DNA of 64,000 nt from Thalassospira profundimaris (GTDB lineage Bacteria; Pseudomonadota; Alphaproteobacteria; Rhodospirillales; Thalassospiraceae): positions 56,877 through 120,876 of the forward strand of contig NZ_JPWH01000015.1 of assembly GCF_003326755.1 (NCBI RefSeq), written 5' to 3'. Every line of letters begins with the position of its first letter. Within the stretch, counting starts at the first letter, position 1. Under the pieces are notes generated by a model. That model was given only the letters and a program-made list of their open reading frames with translations, was not told the origin of the DNA and did no database searches. The translations under genes were made by a program, and so were the position numbers. Shown here in pieces: positions 54,585 to 64,000 of this stretch.

Positions 54585-55619
54585 CTATGTGAAACGGCTG
54601 ACGTCCTCAGGGGCAATCTGCACCCGGATCTGCGCCCGAAGCGCCTCCAGGCCGAAGCTGACGAGATCGTCGTTGAAATCTCCCAGCATGGGCGAGAGCG
54701 TGATGGCCTCGATCCCGGCCTCGATGGCCCGGTCCACCAGGCTGTCCCGCGCGGCGTCACCTGCCGGATCCTTGTCGCGGACGATATAGAGCCTGCGCAG
54801 ATGCGGCGGGAACAGGATAGCAGCGAGATGTCCGGCCGAGAGTGCGGAGACCGTCGGCATGATCGGCAATGCCTGCCGCAGCGAGAGGATGGTTTCGATC
54901 CCCTCGCCTGCCGCCATGACATCCTCCGCCTCGCCAAACCGGACGGCGTTTCCGAGCAGGTCTCCCATTGCCTTTCTCGGCGGATCAAGAGGCGCCTTGC
55001 CAGAGCCGTCACGTTGGAGCCAGGTGCGATGCGCGCCGGTGATCTTGCCATCGAGGTCGGTCACCGCGGCAATCATGGCGGGCCATGCCTCTGTCGGCGC
55101 ATCGCCCTCGGGTCGCCAGTAGCAGGTCGGATGGAACCGCAGGTTCGCGGTTCCGCGTAAATCCGTAATGCCGCGTCCGCGTAAATACGTCTCCGCGAGG
55201 CTGCCGATCAAAGGCTGCGTTATGCGCCAAAGGCGACGGGCCGCCTCGGACGATCCCGATGGTGCTGGCGGTGTTTGAGCCCTGCGGGACTGAGGCTCCA
55301 GTTCAAAATGCGGCAGGCTGAGGAAGCGGCGCGCTTCTTCAGCAATATCGGCGAAATCGATGAGGCCAAGGGTTTCGCCGATAACGTCGAGCAGATCGCC
55401 ATGCTCGCCGCTCTGAGCATCGGTCCATTTGCCGGCAGCCCCTTTACCAGCCTCCGGCCCGGTCAGACGGACGAACATTGAACGGCCGGGAGTGTTCCGT
55501 ACATCCCCAACCTGCCAGTAATTGCCCTGTTTGCGCCCATTCGAGAGATAGTGGCGGCACACCGCCTCGGCCTGGCGACCGAGACGCTGCGCCAGTTCGG
55601 AAGCGTTGAGACGCGCCAT
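54585..55619 (-). CDS. Toprim-domain primase-like protein
   Basis: A 344-residue protein. The N-terminal part resembles the zinc-free DNA-binding half of mobile-element primases (YWQVGDVRNTPGRSMFVRLT). A toprim domain follows with the catalytic Glu in AAGEGIETILSL and the DxD-like YIVRDKDPAGDAA. It could prime lagging-strand synthesis of transferred DNA. The ATG 55619 overlaps the strawberry-notch stop. Confidence 0.85.
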   Translation of the reverse strand: MARLNASELAQRLGRQAEAVCRHYLSNGRKQGNYWQVGDVRNTPGRSMFVRLTGPEAGKGAAGKWTDAQSGEHGDLLDVIGETLGLIDFADIAEEARRFLSLPHFELEPQSRRAQTPPAPSGSSEAARRLWRITQPLIGSLAETYLRGRGITDLRGTANLRFHPTCYWRPEGDAPTEAWPAMIAAVTDLDGKITGAHRTWLQRDGSGKAPLDPPRKAMGDLLGNAVRFGEAEDVMAAGEGIETILSLRQALPIMPTVSALSAGHLAAILFPPHLRRLYIVRDKDPAGDAARDSLVDRAIEAGIEAITLSPMLGDFNDDLVSFGLEALRAQIRVQIAPEDVSRFT

Positions 55620-56709
55620 CACGCAGCCACCCGCTCGGAGATGCGCTCGACGGGGAAGCGGTCGAGCAGTTTGCCGATGATCTCCGGCCCCAATGCGCCC
55701 ACCGGCACGAAGAATCGTAGCTTCCAGGAGATGATCTCGCTGAAGAGACCATAGGTTCGCAGCCGATCGCGCATGGTATCGGTGAAGCCGGTGAGCTCGA
55801 TCCGGTTGGCGCCCATGACCCGGACGCGTCGCAGTTGCAGCCCCTCGGTGAGATCAAGGATCGTGCGGCCTTCGATCAACGCGGCATAAGCGGCATCCGG
55901 CGTCAGGCTGCTGGTGACGCCACTGGTCGAAGCATTGGTAGCCCATGCCGGCGAGACCCGGCGACCGATGATGCGTTCGCCCTCGTCGGTCTGGAGCCGA
56001 TAGACCCGGGAGGAGTCCTGCGGCAGGCGCTTCCAGATCGGCAGCAGAAGCCCAGTCACCATATGCAGGATGCTGTCGGTGAACTCCGGCACCTCTGCCA
56101 GTTCCGCGTTCCAGGCCGTGGCGAAGGAAGCCTGGTCCGCCTCGCCCCAATGGGTCTCATCCATTGTCCGCATGGGGATGCTCACCGCTTCCATCGGCCG
56201 GATCAACCGCACACGGCGCTCGATCTCGCCATCATCCAGCATGACGCTGGTGGTGGGGATCTGCACGGCGGCGCGACCGGATCGCTCGTTGATGAGCAAT
56301 CTTGCGCGGGGATCATCCAGTTCCGCCAGGGCTGCATTGAGCGTGACCGGCTGATTGCGCTTGCGCTCGGTGAGCGTCAGGAGCCGCGTTTCCGCGCCGG
56401 TGCCCGGATGGGTGTGGATCACCTGCCGGTCGGTGACGATGAAGCTTTCCGCCTTCAGCGTTTCCAGTCCCATGTCATAGGTGCCGGATGCAATCGCCCC
56501 GTCGATCCGCGCCTGCAGGAGCTGTTCGAAGGCCGAGAACAGGATGCCCTGCAATTCGATGGTCAGCGCCAGCAGGCGATTGAGGAAGGTGGTGATCGGC
56601 GGTAGTTCGTCCTTCACACCATTGCTGTCCATCAGCTTCAGGCCGGTGGCGGATTCAAACCGTTCCAGCGAGCATCCCTCGACCTTACCGCGCACAATCA
56701 GCAGGGCGG
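55619..56709 (-). pseudogene. C-terminal remnant of a strawberry-notch-type helicase/methylase
   Basis: About 358-363 codons encode the end of a protein that is normally around 1,400-1,500 residues. The preserved part is the strawberry-notch helicase C domain (VKDELPPITTFLNRLLALTI, LRVRVMGANRIELTGF-like pattern). The 5' two thirds, with the methylase-like and helicase N domains, are replaced at about 56704 by an IS21 fragment. The remaining frame is intact but has no proper start. Confidence 0.8.
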
Positions 56710-57188
56710 ATGCGCCAGCGGCACGAACATCTCACGGGTGCGTCGTTCACGCTGCCGAACGTAGTCCTTGATAATCGTATAGCCGCCGGTGAACTCGTGT
56801 TCCGCCTTGAGCCGCTCGTGGATCCGCTTCGCTGTGTGGCGCTGCTTGCGAGGCAACTTCTTGTCCTCTTCAAGCCAGCCGTCGATGATCTCGCTGAACC
56901 CATCAAGCTTGGGACGCTTGATCTCCTTCGTGCGCCGGTATCCCGGCGGCGATGAGAACGCCAACATCTTGCGAACGCTGTCGCGCGATATGTTGAAATG
57001 GCGCGCCAGATCCCGCTGGCTCATCCCCTCGCTGCGCGCCAGCCTGACCTTCAGATAAAGTTCCACGGTGTAAATCTCCTCGCCCTCCCTGCTGCCGCAA
57101 GAAGGGAAAAAGTGGACGACTTTTACGCCGCCCGCACCGCCAATACGACGGCGCTACCGTGGTCTAATTTTGCACCGCCGTTCTCACA
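56698..57188 (-). mobile_element. IS21-family relic (left end and truncated istA)
   Basis: The IS21-type terminus begins with TGTGAGAACGGC at 57188 (minus strand), followed by short repeats of GGCGGTGC. It reads into istA, which starts with GTG 57066 (MELYLKVRLARS, HTH MSQRDLARHFNISRDSVRKM). istA stops after 122 codons at the helicase junction (MFVPLAHPP|C). istB and the right end are missing. The left end is only 10 bp from the stop of the RND permease gene. Confidence 0.78.
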
Positions 57189-57197
57189 TGAACCACT

Positions 57198-60100
57198 TCA
57201 ACCAGAGGCTGTTCCGGTTTTCGAGTCGGTGCTTTCTTCTTTTGGTGGACGGATACGGAAAAGAAGTGCGTAAAGTACCGGCACGGCGACAAGGGTCAGC
57301 ACCGAGGCAAACGCGAGGCCACCCATTATCGTCACCGCCATAGACGCGAAAAACGCATCCGGCAGCAGGGGTATCATGCCGAAGATCGTCGTGCCTGCGG
57401 CGAGCACCACAGGGCGTAGACGACTGACCGAACCGTCAATCACTGCCTTGTAATCCGCCACACCCTCTGCGCGCTGAACGTCGATCTCTTCGACCAGAAC
57501 GATCGCGTTCTTCATCAGCATTCCCGACAGCGAAAGGAAGCCGAGCAGAGCAGTGAAGGTGAAAGGCAGGCCGGTGAAAAGCAGCCCGAGCACCATGCCC
57601 GTCACGGACATTGGCACGACAAGCCAAAGGATGAGGGGTTGGCGCACCTTGTTGAACATGAGAATGGAGATTGTCAGCATGACAAGGAAGGCTAGGGGAA
57701 GCTGTTTGCCAAGGCGGGTCTGGGCGTCGGTTGAACTTTCATACTGGCCACCCCACTCCATGCTGTAGCCGTCGGGACGCGGGAGTGCCTCGATCTCGGC
57801 CCGCACGCTTTTGAAGGCCTCATCGGCGGTGAGATCCGCCCGTGCACCGCCAAGGGCAGTAATGGTGCGTTCGCGGTTGCGCCGGTGAATCAGCGCCTCG
57901 ACGAGGCGCGGCTCGAACCGTTCCACAAGGTTGGCCATGGGAACGTAGGTGCCAGCACCATCGGACCAGGCCGACAGATCCCGAACGCGGTCAACCCCGT
58001 CCCGTTCGGTCGCGGGCAGCCGCAGGTGGATCGGGATGACCTCGTCGCCTTCGCGCAATTCACCGACCCGCAAGCCCGACGTTCCGTAGCGGACGGTATC
58101 GGCAATCGCGCTGCGCGTGGCCCCGGCCAGCCGCATGCGCGACTCATCGACGATCGGCTCAACAAGGATTTCGCGCTGGCGCCAATTGGTGCGCGGGTTG
58201 GTAATTGTGCCGGCGGCCTCGTATATCCGTAATGCATCGTCGGCGAGTTGGCGCAGAACGACCGGATCGGGACCAGAGAACCGGACCGCCACATCGGCAC
58301 CGGAGGGCGGGCCGAAGACAAGCTCTTCGACCCGGACGAGCGCGTTGGGAAATTCGGCCGGCAGATCACGATTCAATCGATTGGCCATAGCCGGGATCGC
58401 CTCGGCGTCGGCCACACGAACGATAAGCTGGCCATAGCTGGCATCTGCCTGCTCCGGGTTGTATGTCAACATGAATCGGCTCGCGCCGCGCCCCACCAAG
58501 GTCGTCACGTCGGTCACCTTGTCTTCAGACAGGATCAACTGTTCGAGCCGTTTCATTTCACGGTCGGTGACGTTGATGTCGGTCCCTTGCGGCATCTGGA
58601 ATTCGACATAGAAAAGCGGGGTATTTGACGCCGGGAAAAAGGCCTGCTTGACCTGCCCGAAGGCCATCACCGACACAATCGTGATTCCCACGATTACAAG
58701 CACAACCAGCACACGCGCGCGCAGCACGAGCCAGAGCAACCCGCGATAGATCGCGTAGAACGCGCCCTTGTAGGGATCATCCGAGGTATTTTTTTTTGGC
58801 GCCTTGAGCAGCAGCATGCCGAGATATGGCGTGACCGTAACAGCCAGAATCCAGCTCATCAGCAGCGAGATGGTGATCACCGCGAAGAGCGAGAACAGAA
58901 ACTCGCCGGTGGAGTCCGGCGAAAGTCCGATCCCGGAAAAGGCCATGATCCCGATCACGGTGGCTCCAAGCAGCGGAATGGACGTGGAACTTTCGGTCTC
59001 GGCCGCAGCTTTTATCGCGCTCTTTCCGCGCGCCATGCCGATCACCATTCCTTCGGTGATCACGATGGCGTTGTCGACCAGCATCCCCATCGCGATGATC
59101 AGGGCACCAAGGCTGATCCGTTCCATCGCGATCCCGAAGACCGACATGAAGAACAGCGTGACGAACACAGTGAGCCCGAGCGTCGTGCCGACCACCAGGC
59201 CGGCGCGCCAGCCCATTGTGATCATCAGCGCCCCGACAACGATGGCGACCGACATCGCAAGGCTCAGGAGAAAGCTGGAGACGGCCTGATCAACGACGAC
59301 GTGCTGTTCGTAGATCGGCGTGACTTCGACACCTTCCGGCAACTCAGCCTTCAACGTCTCAAGCCGGGCCGAGACTGCCGCGCCAACTTCGACCACGTTT
59401 CGGTTCGTCAGCGCCGACACCCCGAGGGTGAAGGCCGCGGTGCCGTTCTGCCGGATGATCTGACTGGGCTGTTCCGCCTCGTCGCGGGCGACGCGGGCAA
59501 TATTATGGATCGCGACCTGCCCAACCTCTCCGGCCGCGCCAAGCCGCAACTCCTCGATCCCTTCGGGGGTCACGTAACCTGGCGGCACGGACAGTCCTAT
59601 CCGGGCCGGCCCCTCGGTGATCTCGCCATTATCGAAGACAAGGTTCTCATCGTTCAGCACGCTCAGAACCTGGTTGGGCGGAAGGCCCAGCTCTGTCAGG
59701 CGCGCGGATGGAATCGAGATCGTGATCACCTCTTCGGTGAGGCTCTGAACCTCGACCTTGGCGACACCGTCGACGGTCACCAGCCCCAGCCGCAATCGCG
59801 TAGCCAGATCCCGCTCTTCGCGCGGGGTCAGACCTTCGGTTTTCACCGCGTAGAACATGCCGTAAACATCGCCGAAATCATCGTTGACGATGGGCGCGCG
59901 TGCGCCTTTCGGAAGGTCACCCTCCACGTCGCGGATGCGCAGGCGCATCTCGTCCCAGACCTGCGGAATCTCATCCGGGCCATATGTGCCCTCGATCTCC
60001 ACGGTGATTTGCGCCATGCCCGGCATCGACTTGGATTCGACCCGGTCAAGCTGCTTCATCTGCTGCAGCGCGTTTTCGATGACGTCAGAGACCTCTTCCT

Positions 60101-60284
60101 CGACCTCGACTGCTGTCGCGCCGGGATACGGCACGAAGACTAGCGCGGTCTTGAGCGTGAAACTCGGGTCTTCAAGGCGGCTCACGGTGTTCAGCCCCCA
60201 ATACCCGCCAAGAAGGCAAAAAAGGATGAGGAGCCAGACCGCCACGGGCCTCTGGATGCTTGCGCCGGAAATGCTGAATGCCAT
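57198..60284 (-). CDS. RND efflux permease (TriC/VexF-like)
   Basis: A complete 1028-residue RND transporter with 12 TM segments and two large periplasmic loops. It starts MAFSISGASIQRPVAVWLLI. Proton-relay Asp residues lie in MGMLVDNAIVITEGM, and the second repeat carries SGMLMKNAIVLVEE. Unlike the truncated pump at position 1 it retains both porter domains. It follows its adaptor by 32 bp in the order tetR, adaptor, permease. The substrate cannot be read from the sequence. Confidence 0.93.
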   Translation of the reverse strand: MAFSISGASIQRPVAVWLLILFCLLGGYWGLNTVSRLEDPSFTLKTALVFVPYPGATAVEVEEEVSDVIENALQQMKQLDRVESKSMPGMAQITVEIEGTYGPDEIPQVWDEMRLRIRDVEGDLPKGARAPIVNDDFGDVYGMFYAVKTEGLTPREERDLATRLRLGLVTVDGVAKVEVQSLTEEVITISIPSARLTELGLPPNQVLSVLNDENLVFDNGEITEGPARIGLSVPPGYVTPEGIEELRLGAAGEVGQVAIHNIARVARDEAEQPSQIIRQNGTAAFTLGVSALTNRNVVEVGAAVSARLETLKAELPEGVEVTPIYEQHVVVDQAVSSFLLSLAMSVAIVVGALMITMGWRAGLVVGTTLGLTVFVTLFFMSVFGIAMERISLGALIIAMGMLVDNAIVITEGMVIGMARGKSAIKAAAETESSTSIPLLGATVIGIMAFSGIGLSPDSTGEFLFSLFAVITISLLMSWILAVTVTPYLGMLLLKAPKKNTSDDPYKGAFYAIYRGLLWLVLRARVLVVLVIVGITIVSVMAFGQVKQAFFPASNTPLFYVEFQMPQGTDINVTDREMKRLEQLILSEDKVTDVTTLVGRGASRFMLTYNPEQADASYGQLIVRVADAEAIPAMANRLNRDLPAEFPNALVRVEELVFGPPSGADVAVRFSGPDPVVLRQLADDALRIYEAAGTITNPRTNWRQREILVEPIVDESRMRLAGATRSAIADTVRYGTSGLRVGELREGDEVIPIHLRLPATERDGVDRVRDLSAWSDGAGTYVPMANLVERFEPRLVEALIHRRNRERTITALGGARADLTADEAFKSVRAEIEALPRPDGYSMEWGGQYESSTDAQTRLGKQLPLAFLVMLTISILMFNKVRQPLILWLVVPMSVTGMVLGLLFTGLPFTFTALLGFLSLSGMLMKNAIVLVEEIDVQRAEGVADYKAVIDGSVSRLRPVVLAAGTTIFGMIPLLPDAFFASMAVTIMGGLAFASVLTLVAVPVLYALLFRIRPPKEESTDSKTGTASG

Positions 60285-60316
60285 GGATCTGTTCGTGTCC
60301 TGTCAAGGGGGCGGGA

Positions 60317-61465
60317 TCAGAGCCCCGCAACCGTCACGGTCTGATTGTCGCGAAGCCGCCACCACCCGCCGGAGACGACCAGTTCATCGCCTTGGAGACC
60401 TTCCAGAACCACGATCTCGTTATCGACGGGAAGGCCCAGACGCACGGTCCGGCGCGTGACCTGCCCCGACTCTTCGTCGTAAATCCAGACCGAAGGCTCG
60501 GTTCGGCTAGAGGTATCGATCGCCGACACGGGGACCATGGCGGATTGTGCACTGGCTTCGGCCGCCGCATTTGAAAGACGCACCCTGGCCGTCATCCCCG
60601 GCAGAAGACGCGAGTCGACATCACCCCGGATGGCAAATTCCACATCGTAGGTCTGCGCCGTGCGGTCGGCATCGGTTGCAAAAGACCGAAGCATGAGCGG
60701 AGCCGTGTAGCCGGGCACGGCTGGAAAACTTGCCACGAGATCGAAGGCGTCGGGTGCGCTGCGTGCGACCGCCGCCAATTCTTCCGGCAGAGAGATCATG
60801 ATCCGCATCTCGCTGACATCCTGAAGACGCGCAACCGGCGCCGCGGAGGTGACGTTGACATATTCCTCGATGAAGGTGCGCGCCACGATTGCATCGAAAG
60901 GCGCGATGATCTGCGTCTGTGAGAGGCGCCGCTCGGCCTCGCGCAGCGTAACTTCGGCCTGCGCGTATTCGGCGCTGGCCGTTTCGAAGCGCGCTTCGGC
61001 CGCAACCCCCCGTTCGGCAAGGCTTTTCGCGCGCTCGAACTCGGATTTCGCCAGGTCAAAGGCGGCCCGCGCCCGATCCACCGCAAGTTCGAAATCGACC
61101 GGATCGAGTTCCGCGATCAGATCGCCTTCGCTGATCTTGTCGCCCGGATCCACCTCGAGGCGCAGGACCTGTCCAGAAACCTGGAAAGCGATGTCTACGG
61201 TGCGGGCTGGCGCGACCCGCCCGGCAACGGTGCGGCCACGCGTGACGGTGCGACTTGTTGCTCGGGTCACTTCTACTGTGACCTTCCGGTCGTGTTCAGC
61301 CCCCTCGCTGGTTTCGGCCGCAGGCTTTGTCGCGTCAGTCGTTGTCTGGGCCCGGACATCGGTCCGGAGCGCCGGAAACACCGACAAAACCAGCAGCGCC
61401 GCAGCCGCGATCACGGTAACCGATGCGATCCGTTTCCAGCTCTGCTTCATTCTATTCGAGTTCAT
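60317..61465 (-). CDS. RND periplasmic adaptor
   Basis: A 382-residue membrane fusion protein with a signal/anchor (VTVIAAAALLVLSVF), lipoyl halves (VDIAFQVSGQVLRLEV and IIAPFDAIVARTFIEE), an alpha hairpin (residues about 125-185) and a C-terminal beta domain (GDELVVSGGWWRLRD). Its start overlaps the 3' end of tetR by 14 bp, so the repressor and pump are co-transcribed. Confidence 0.93.
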   Translation of the reverse strand: MNSNRMKQSWKRIASVTVIAAAALLVLSVFPALRTDVRAQTTTDATKPAAETSEGAEHDRKVTVEVTRATSRTVTRGRTVAGRVAPARTVDIAFQVSGQVLRLEVDPGDKISEGDLIAELDPVDFELAVDRARAAFDLAKSEFERAKSLAERGVAAEARFETASAEYAQAEVTLREAERRLSQTQIIAPFDAIVARTFIEEYVNVTSAAPVARLQDVSEMRIMISLPEELAAVARSAPDAFDLVASFPAVPGYTAPLMLRSFATDADRTAQTYDVEFAIRGDVDSRLLPGMTARVRLSNAAAEASAQSAMVPVSAIDTSSRTEPSVWIYDEESGQVTRRTVRLGLPVDNEIVVLEGLQGDELVVSGGWWRLRDNQTVTVAGL

Positions 61466-61994
61466 CGATCAGGGTCCTTAATCTTTCGATGACGCGACCA
61501 CGGAGATCCGCCCCGCCGTCTGGCAGCTTGAGAAGTTTCTGGAAGCGCACCCCCTGAATCGCCCAAAAAACCACCATGGCACCCTGCGGGTCTTGTGTGT
61601 CGGACAGGATACGCCCGATGTCGTCGCTCAATTCTCCCCGCAGCGGATCGAGCAGTTGCGGATCTGACGCCGCTGTCGCGAGGATCGCCATCGACAGGTC
61701 ATCATCCACCTCTTGCGATTGCAGAACCGTTTCGAGATGACCACGCAGGGTTCGCGCGGGGTGCCGCTCCGGCACGCTCTCCAGCAGCTCCCGGTGTTCG
61801 GCCAACATCGCATCGAGCAGCCCCGAGAGCAGGGCCTTCTTTGTCGGGTAATTGTAAAGCACGCCCCCCTTGCTGAGGCCCGCCTCCTTTGCAACCGCGT
61901 CGATCGTTATCTTTCCCGCACCTGCACGCGCGGCGATCACGCGCGCAGCAGACAGTATCCTGCGAGACGCGCTTCTGGTTTCTGCTGGGGTCAT
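61452..61994 (-). CDS. TetR-family repressor of the RND operon
   Basis: A 180-residue repressor with the HTH ITIDAVAKEAGLSKGGVLYN, then YPTKKALLSGLLD, and a helical ligand domain ending in ERLRTLIDELE. ATG 61994 is preferred over 62030 because the near-palindrome at 62013-62026 would otherwise be coding. It is the first gene of the three-gene operon and probably represses it until a pump substrate binds. Confidence 0.9.
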   Translation of the reverse strand: MTPAETRSASRRILSAARVIAARAGAGKITIDAVAKEAGLSKGGVLYNYPTKKALLSGLLDAMLAEHRELLESVPERHPARTLRGHLETVLQSQEVDDDLSMAILATAASDPQLLDPLRGELSDDIGRILSDTQDPQGAMVVFWAIQGVRFQKLLKLPDGGADLRGRVIERLRTLIDELE

Positions 61995-62012
61995 GTGTTC
62001 ACTCAAAACTGT

Positions 62013-62026
62013 ACCGTCCGGTCGGT
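62013..62026. promoter_or_regulatory. Candidate TetR operator
   Basis: ACCGTCCGGTCGGT is palindromic except for the fifth base pair. It lies about 20 bp upstream of the chosen tetR start, where an autorepressor site is expected. Confidence 0.55.
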
Positions 62027-62040
62027 GCATCTGCGTGGGT

Positions 62041-62533
62041 AGCTAGTGTCCGGCACCATCCGGGTCAAGTGTTCAACCGGATCCGTCACCTTGAGGCGCG
62101 GCATGGCACCTGTCGAAGCACCAGAAGGCAAGCTGTTGGGCCTCCCACGCTATAAGTCATTGCGTCGGCCATATACCCCCAGAAAAGCGTCAACCGCCCT
62201 CTTTGAATGCTCAGATGCATCGACGGGCTGGTCGACGGCCAGCAATCGCGGCATGATGACGCCGGAGATGGACAGGTGAATGAACTGACTGGCGGCGTTT
62301 TGAACGTTTTCACCTGCATTCCCCAAGTGGCGTGTCGTTTGAGGTGAAGATCGCCTATATCCGAGCGCTAGACAAGGATTTTCTGCCGCAAGCGGCACTT
62401 GCGGTCGCGCAGACTGCTGGATCTGGACGGATCAGACCGCGAAGCCGCTGTTTCCTTGCCCAGGGGCGGCGTTTTTCAGCGCAGCGGACAGATCTGTCCA
62501 GCCGCTTTCGTTCAGTTTGAGCGTGGATCGCGA
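62041..62533. other. Gap between tetR and the IS1380 transposase
   Basis: 493 bp without a supportable gene. It includes the tetR upstream region and, on the right, the 3' end of the IS1380 element. A short hairpin, CCGCAAGCGGCACTTGCGG, lies near 62388. The IS end was not found. Confidence 0.45.
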
Positions 62534-63889
62534 TCATGCGCATAGCGGTGGCGCTCGCAATCGGCGGATAGCGGCGAGGATGGCGCGTACCATCGTGCCG
62601 GTGACAGCGACCTCGGCCAGCTGGAAGGTGATGGTGCGGGCGTGACGGACCACACGTGCCCCGATCTTGATCAGCTTCAGTTGCAGGCTGGTCAACGACC
62701 AGTCGGCCATGGCCTCGGGCAGCTCGATGCAGCGCAAGAAGGTGGCCAGGTTGTACGCCAGGGCGTGCAGTTGCAGCCGCACCTCATTGTCGCGGAACTT
62801 CCGGCACGACAGCCGCGTCCAGCGAAAGGCGTATTTGCCCTCTTTGATGTGCTGCTCGGCGGTGCCGCGCTGGTTGTAGAACCGCACCACCCAGTCCGGC
62901 TCCATCGGCAGGTTGGTGACGATGAAGCCGACACGCGGGAACAGTTCGCCCGGATGCCATTCGATCTTGGCGATCACCCGGCGTTCCTTGTCCCAGGACG
63001 CCGCCTGATACTCGAATTCCTCGAAGAACCGCTTGACCTTGGTCAGTGACGGCCGCCCGACAGGGCGCGTTAGCCGATGCGCGATCTTGTCCTTGAGGAC
63101 CGCGTTTGCGGGCAGCCGGATGGCGTAGAAGAACCGCGCTTCTTCCAATCGCTCATAGATCGCCGGGATCGCGTAGGCAGCATCGGCCCGGAAGAACCTG
63201 CCACCAAGGTCGCGCTCCGCGTAGCGCGCAATGACGGGGTCGAGAACATCACGCCAGCCATCGGCGCTGTGGACGTTGCCATGGCGCAGGGCGCAGCGTT
63301 CCAGCATCCCGAACTGGTTGAACAGAAAGTTGGGGTGATAGCAGCTACAGTCGAAATGGCCATTCCAGGCGGACCCTTCCTGGTCGCCATGGGTCGGGCT
63401 GACCGAGCTGTCCATGTCCAGAACGATGTACTTCAGCCCGTTACGGTCATGGAACCGGTCGATCCATTGCCCGTTCAGGTCGGCCAGCGCGGCACGGTTC
63501 CCGGCCAGAGCCAGCGTCTCGGTCTCGAACCGTCCCATCTGCGATGCCGAGGCCGCTTGTGCATCGACCGCTCTGCCGCCGACAACTTGGCGCATGACCG
63601 GATCGCAGGCGAGACGGTTGGCGTCGTTGACATCCTCGTATCCGGCCAGCCGCCCAAAGACTGATTGCCGGAACAGGCCGTCGAGCCGATGGACCGTGTT
63701 CTTGCCAGAGCGAGTATCGCGCAGCGCCGCTGACGCCAAATCGGACAACCCGAGCGCGTCATCAAGCTCGCGCATCACCAGAAGGCCGCCGTCGGAACTG
63801 AGCTGCGTGCCGCGAAATTCCAGCCGCACGCGAGGGTCGAAATCCACCCGATCTGCCCGTTGCAAGCCCGCACCCTCTGGGTGATCCAT
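62534..63889 (-). CDS. tnpA: IS1380-family transposase
   Basis: A 451-residue DDE transposase, complete in frame. Diagnostic pieces are LSSDGGLLVMRELDDALGL at the N-terminus, YIVLDMDSSVSPTHGDQEG (catalytic Asp), FFRADAAYAIPAIYERLE (Asp), and GTAEQHIKEGKYAFRWTRLS (Glu). It lies beside the second RND operon and may have moved it. Confidence 0.92.
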   Translation of the reverse strand: MDHPEGAGLQRADRVDFDPRVRLEFRGTQLSSDGGLLVMRELDDALGLSDLASAALRDTRSGKNTVHRLDGLFRQSVFGRLAGYEDVNDANRLACDPVMRQVVGGRAVDAQAASASQMGRFETETLALAGNRAALADLNGQWIDRFHDRNGLKYIVLDMDSSVSPTHGDQEGSAWNGHFDCSCYHPNFLFNQFGMLERCALRHGNVHSADGWRDVLDPVIARYAERDLGGRFFRADAAYAIPAIYERLEEARFFYAIRLPANAVLKDKIAHRLTRPVGRPSLTKVKRFFEEFEYQAASWDKERRVIAKIEWHPGELFPRVGFIVTNLPMEPDWVVRFYNQRGTAEQHIKEGKYAFRWTRLSCRKFRDNEVRLQLHALAYNLATFLRCIELPEAMADWSLTSLQLKLIKIGARVVRHARTITFQLAEVAVTGTMVRAILAAIRRLRAPPLCA

Positions 63890-64000
63890 GAAACGCGCCC
63901 CTCGCAGCCTTCAACACCATGTTTTATATAGGAAATATAATGGTCAGGACAGCGAAATCAGCGCCTTACTTGATGGTGTGGACGGCCCTCACAAACCGGC
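63890..64000. other. Upstream of the IS1380 transposase to window end
   Basis: 111 bp containing an AT-rich segment (TATATAGGAAATATAATGG near 63925) that probably holds the transposase promoter. The right terminal repeat may lie here or beyond the window. Confidence 0.4.

Noticed and set aside
62388..62410. Hairpin CCGCAAGCGGCACTTGCGG as an IS end or terminator
   Set aside because: No matching inverted repeat was found on the other side of the IS1380 transposase and no T tract follows.
1..64000. CRISPR arrays, tRNA or rRNA genes, integrase and att sites
   Set aside because: I looked for regularly spaced repeats, tRNA-like cloverleaves and recombinase motifs and saw none. The only short direct repeats are the three iterons in repA and the HMA units in copA.

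Overview
The window is high-GC DNA from an alphaproteobacterium. This is inferred from the gene families: an RPA-type RepA, a trb cluster with TrbK-alt and DUF2274, DUF736/DUF2840/DUF2493/strawberry-notch island genes, and a CcoA-type copper importer. Nothing resembles core housekeeping DNA. The window is mobile accessory DNA, a conjugative integrative element or plasmid carrying cargo and bordered or interrupted by insertion sequences.

Region 1 (1-17.9 kb) is a metal-resistance island. It holds a drug-type RND pump whose permease lacks about 250 residues, a two-HMA Zn/Cd/Pb P-type ATPase with an ArsR sensor, a glutaredoxin and ferredoxin-type reductase pair, a copper module (copZ, DUF305, three-HMA CopA, CueR), a CcoA-like copper importer next to a CsoR-type regulator, a glutaredoxin-MauE fusion, a second DUF305 protein, a second ArsR with a CDF zinc exporter, and a second copZ. 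Six near-identical MerR/CueR-type operators (19-bp spacer, TTGACCTT...GGAA) tie dispersed transcription units into one regulon. Two ArsR operators share a TTGAACA-CTATTCAA core.

Region 2 (18.1-28.7 kb) is a LysR regulator, DUF2274, and the mating-pore cluster trbI-G-F-L-K-J-E-D-C-B on the minus strand. Region 3 (28.7-36.6 kb) is cargo inserted between trbB and the copG-traG pair: an IS1182-family element, AbiV-like and HEPN genes, an IS66 relic that cuts an AAA ATPase gene, and a complete three-gene ABC-three-component (ABC-3C) conflict system with 4-bp overlaps.

Region 4 (36.6-47.9 kb) is the DNA-processing and control core: CopG, TraG, a MOBP-like relaxase with a candidate oriT just upstream (TATCCTGC nick consensus), a transglycosylase, DUF736, TraF, DUF2840, an RHH protein, ParA, RepA with iteron-like repeats inside its gene, a RdfS-like HTH, a two-frame DUF6499/DUF2285 gene that looks like the programmed-frameshift activator FseA, a DUF2285 QseM-like antiactivator, and an XRE regulator with a palindromic operator.

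Region 5 (48.6-53.1 kb) is the least explained part: DUF3800, then radical SAM, DEDDh exonuclease, NadR-like P-loop protein and aldo/keto reductase. The last four are tightly coupled. I do not recognise this as a named system. It is the best candidate for a new nucleotide- or RNA-related conflict or modification system.

Region 6 (53.3-64 kb) has DUF2493, a toprim protein and the C-terminal end of a strawberry-notch helicase cut by an IS21 fragment. Then come a second RND pump with TetR and an IS1380-family transposase. No integrase, attachment site, tRNA, rRNA or CRISPR array was seen.
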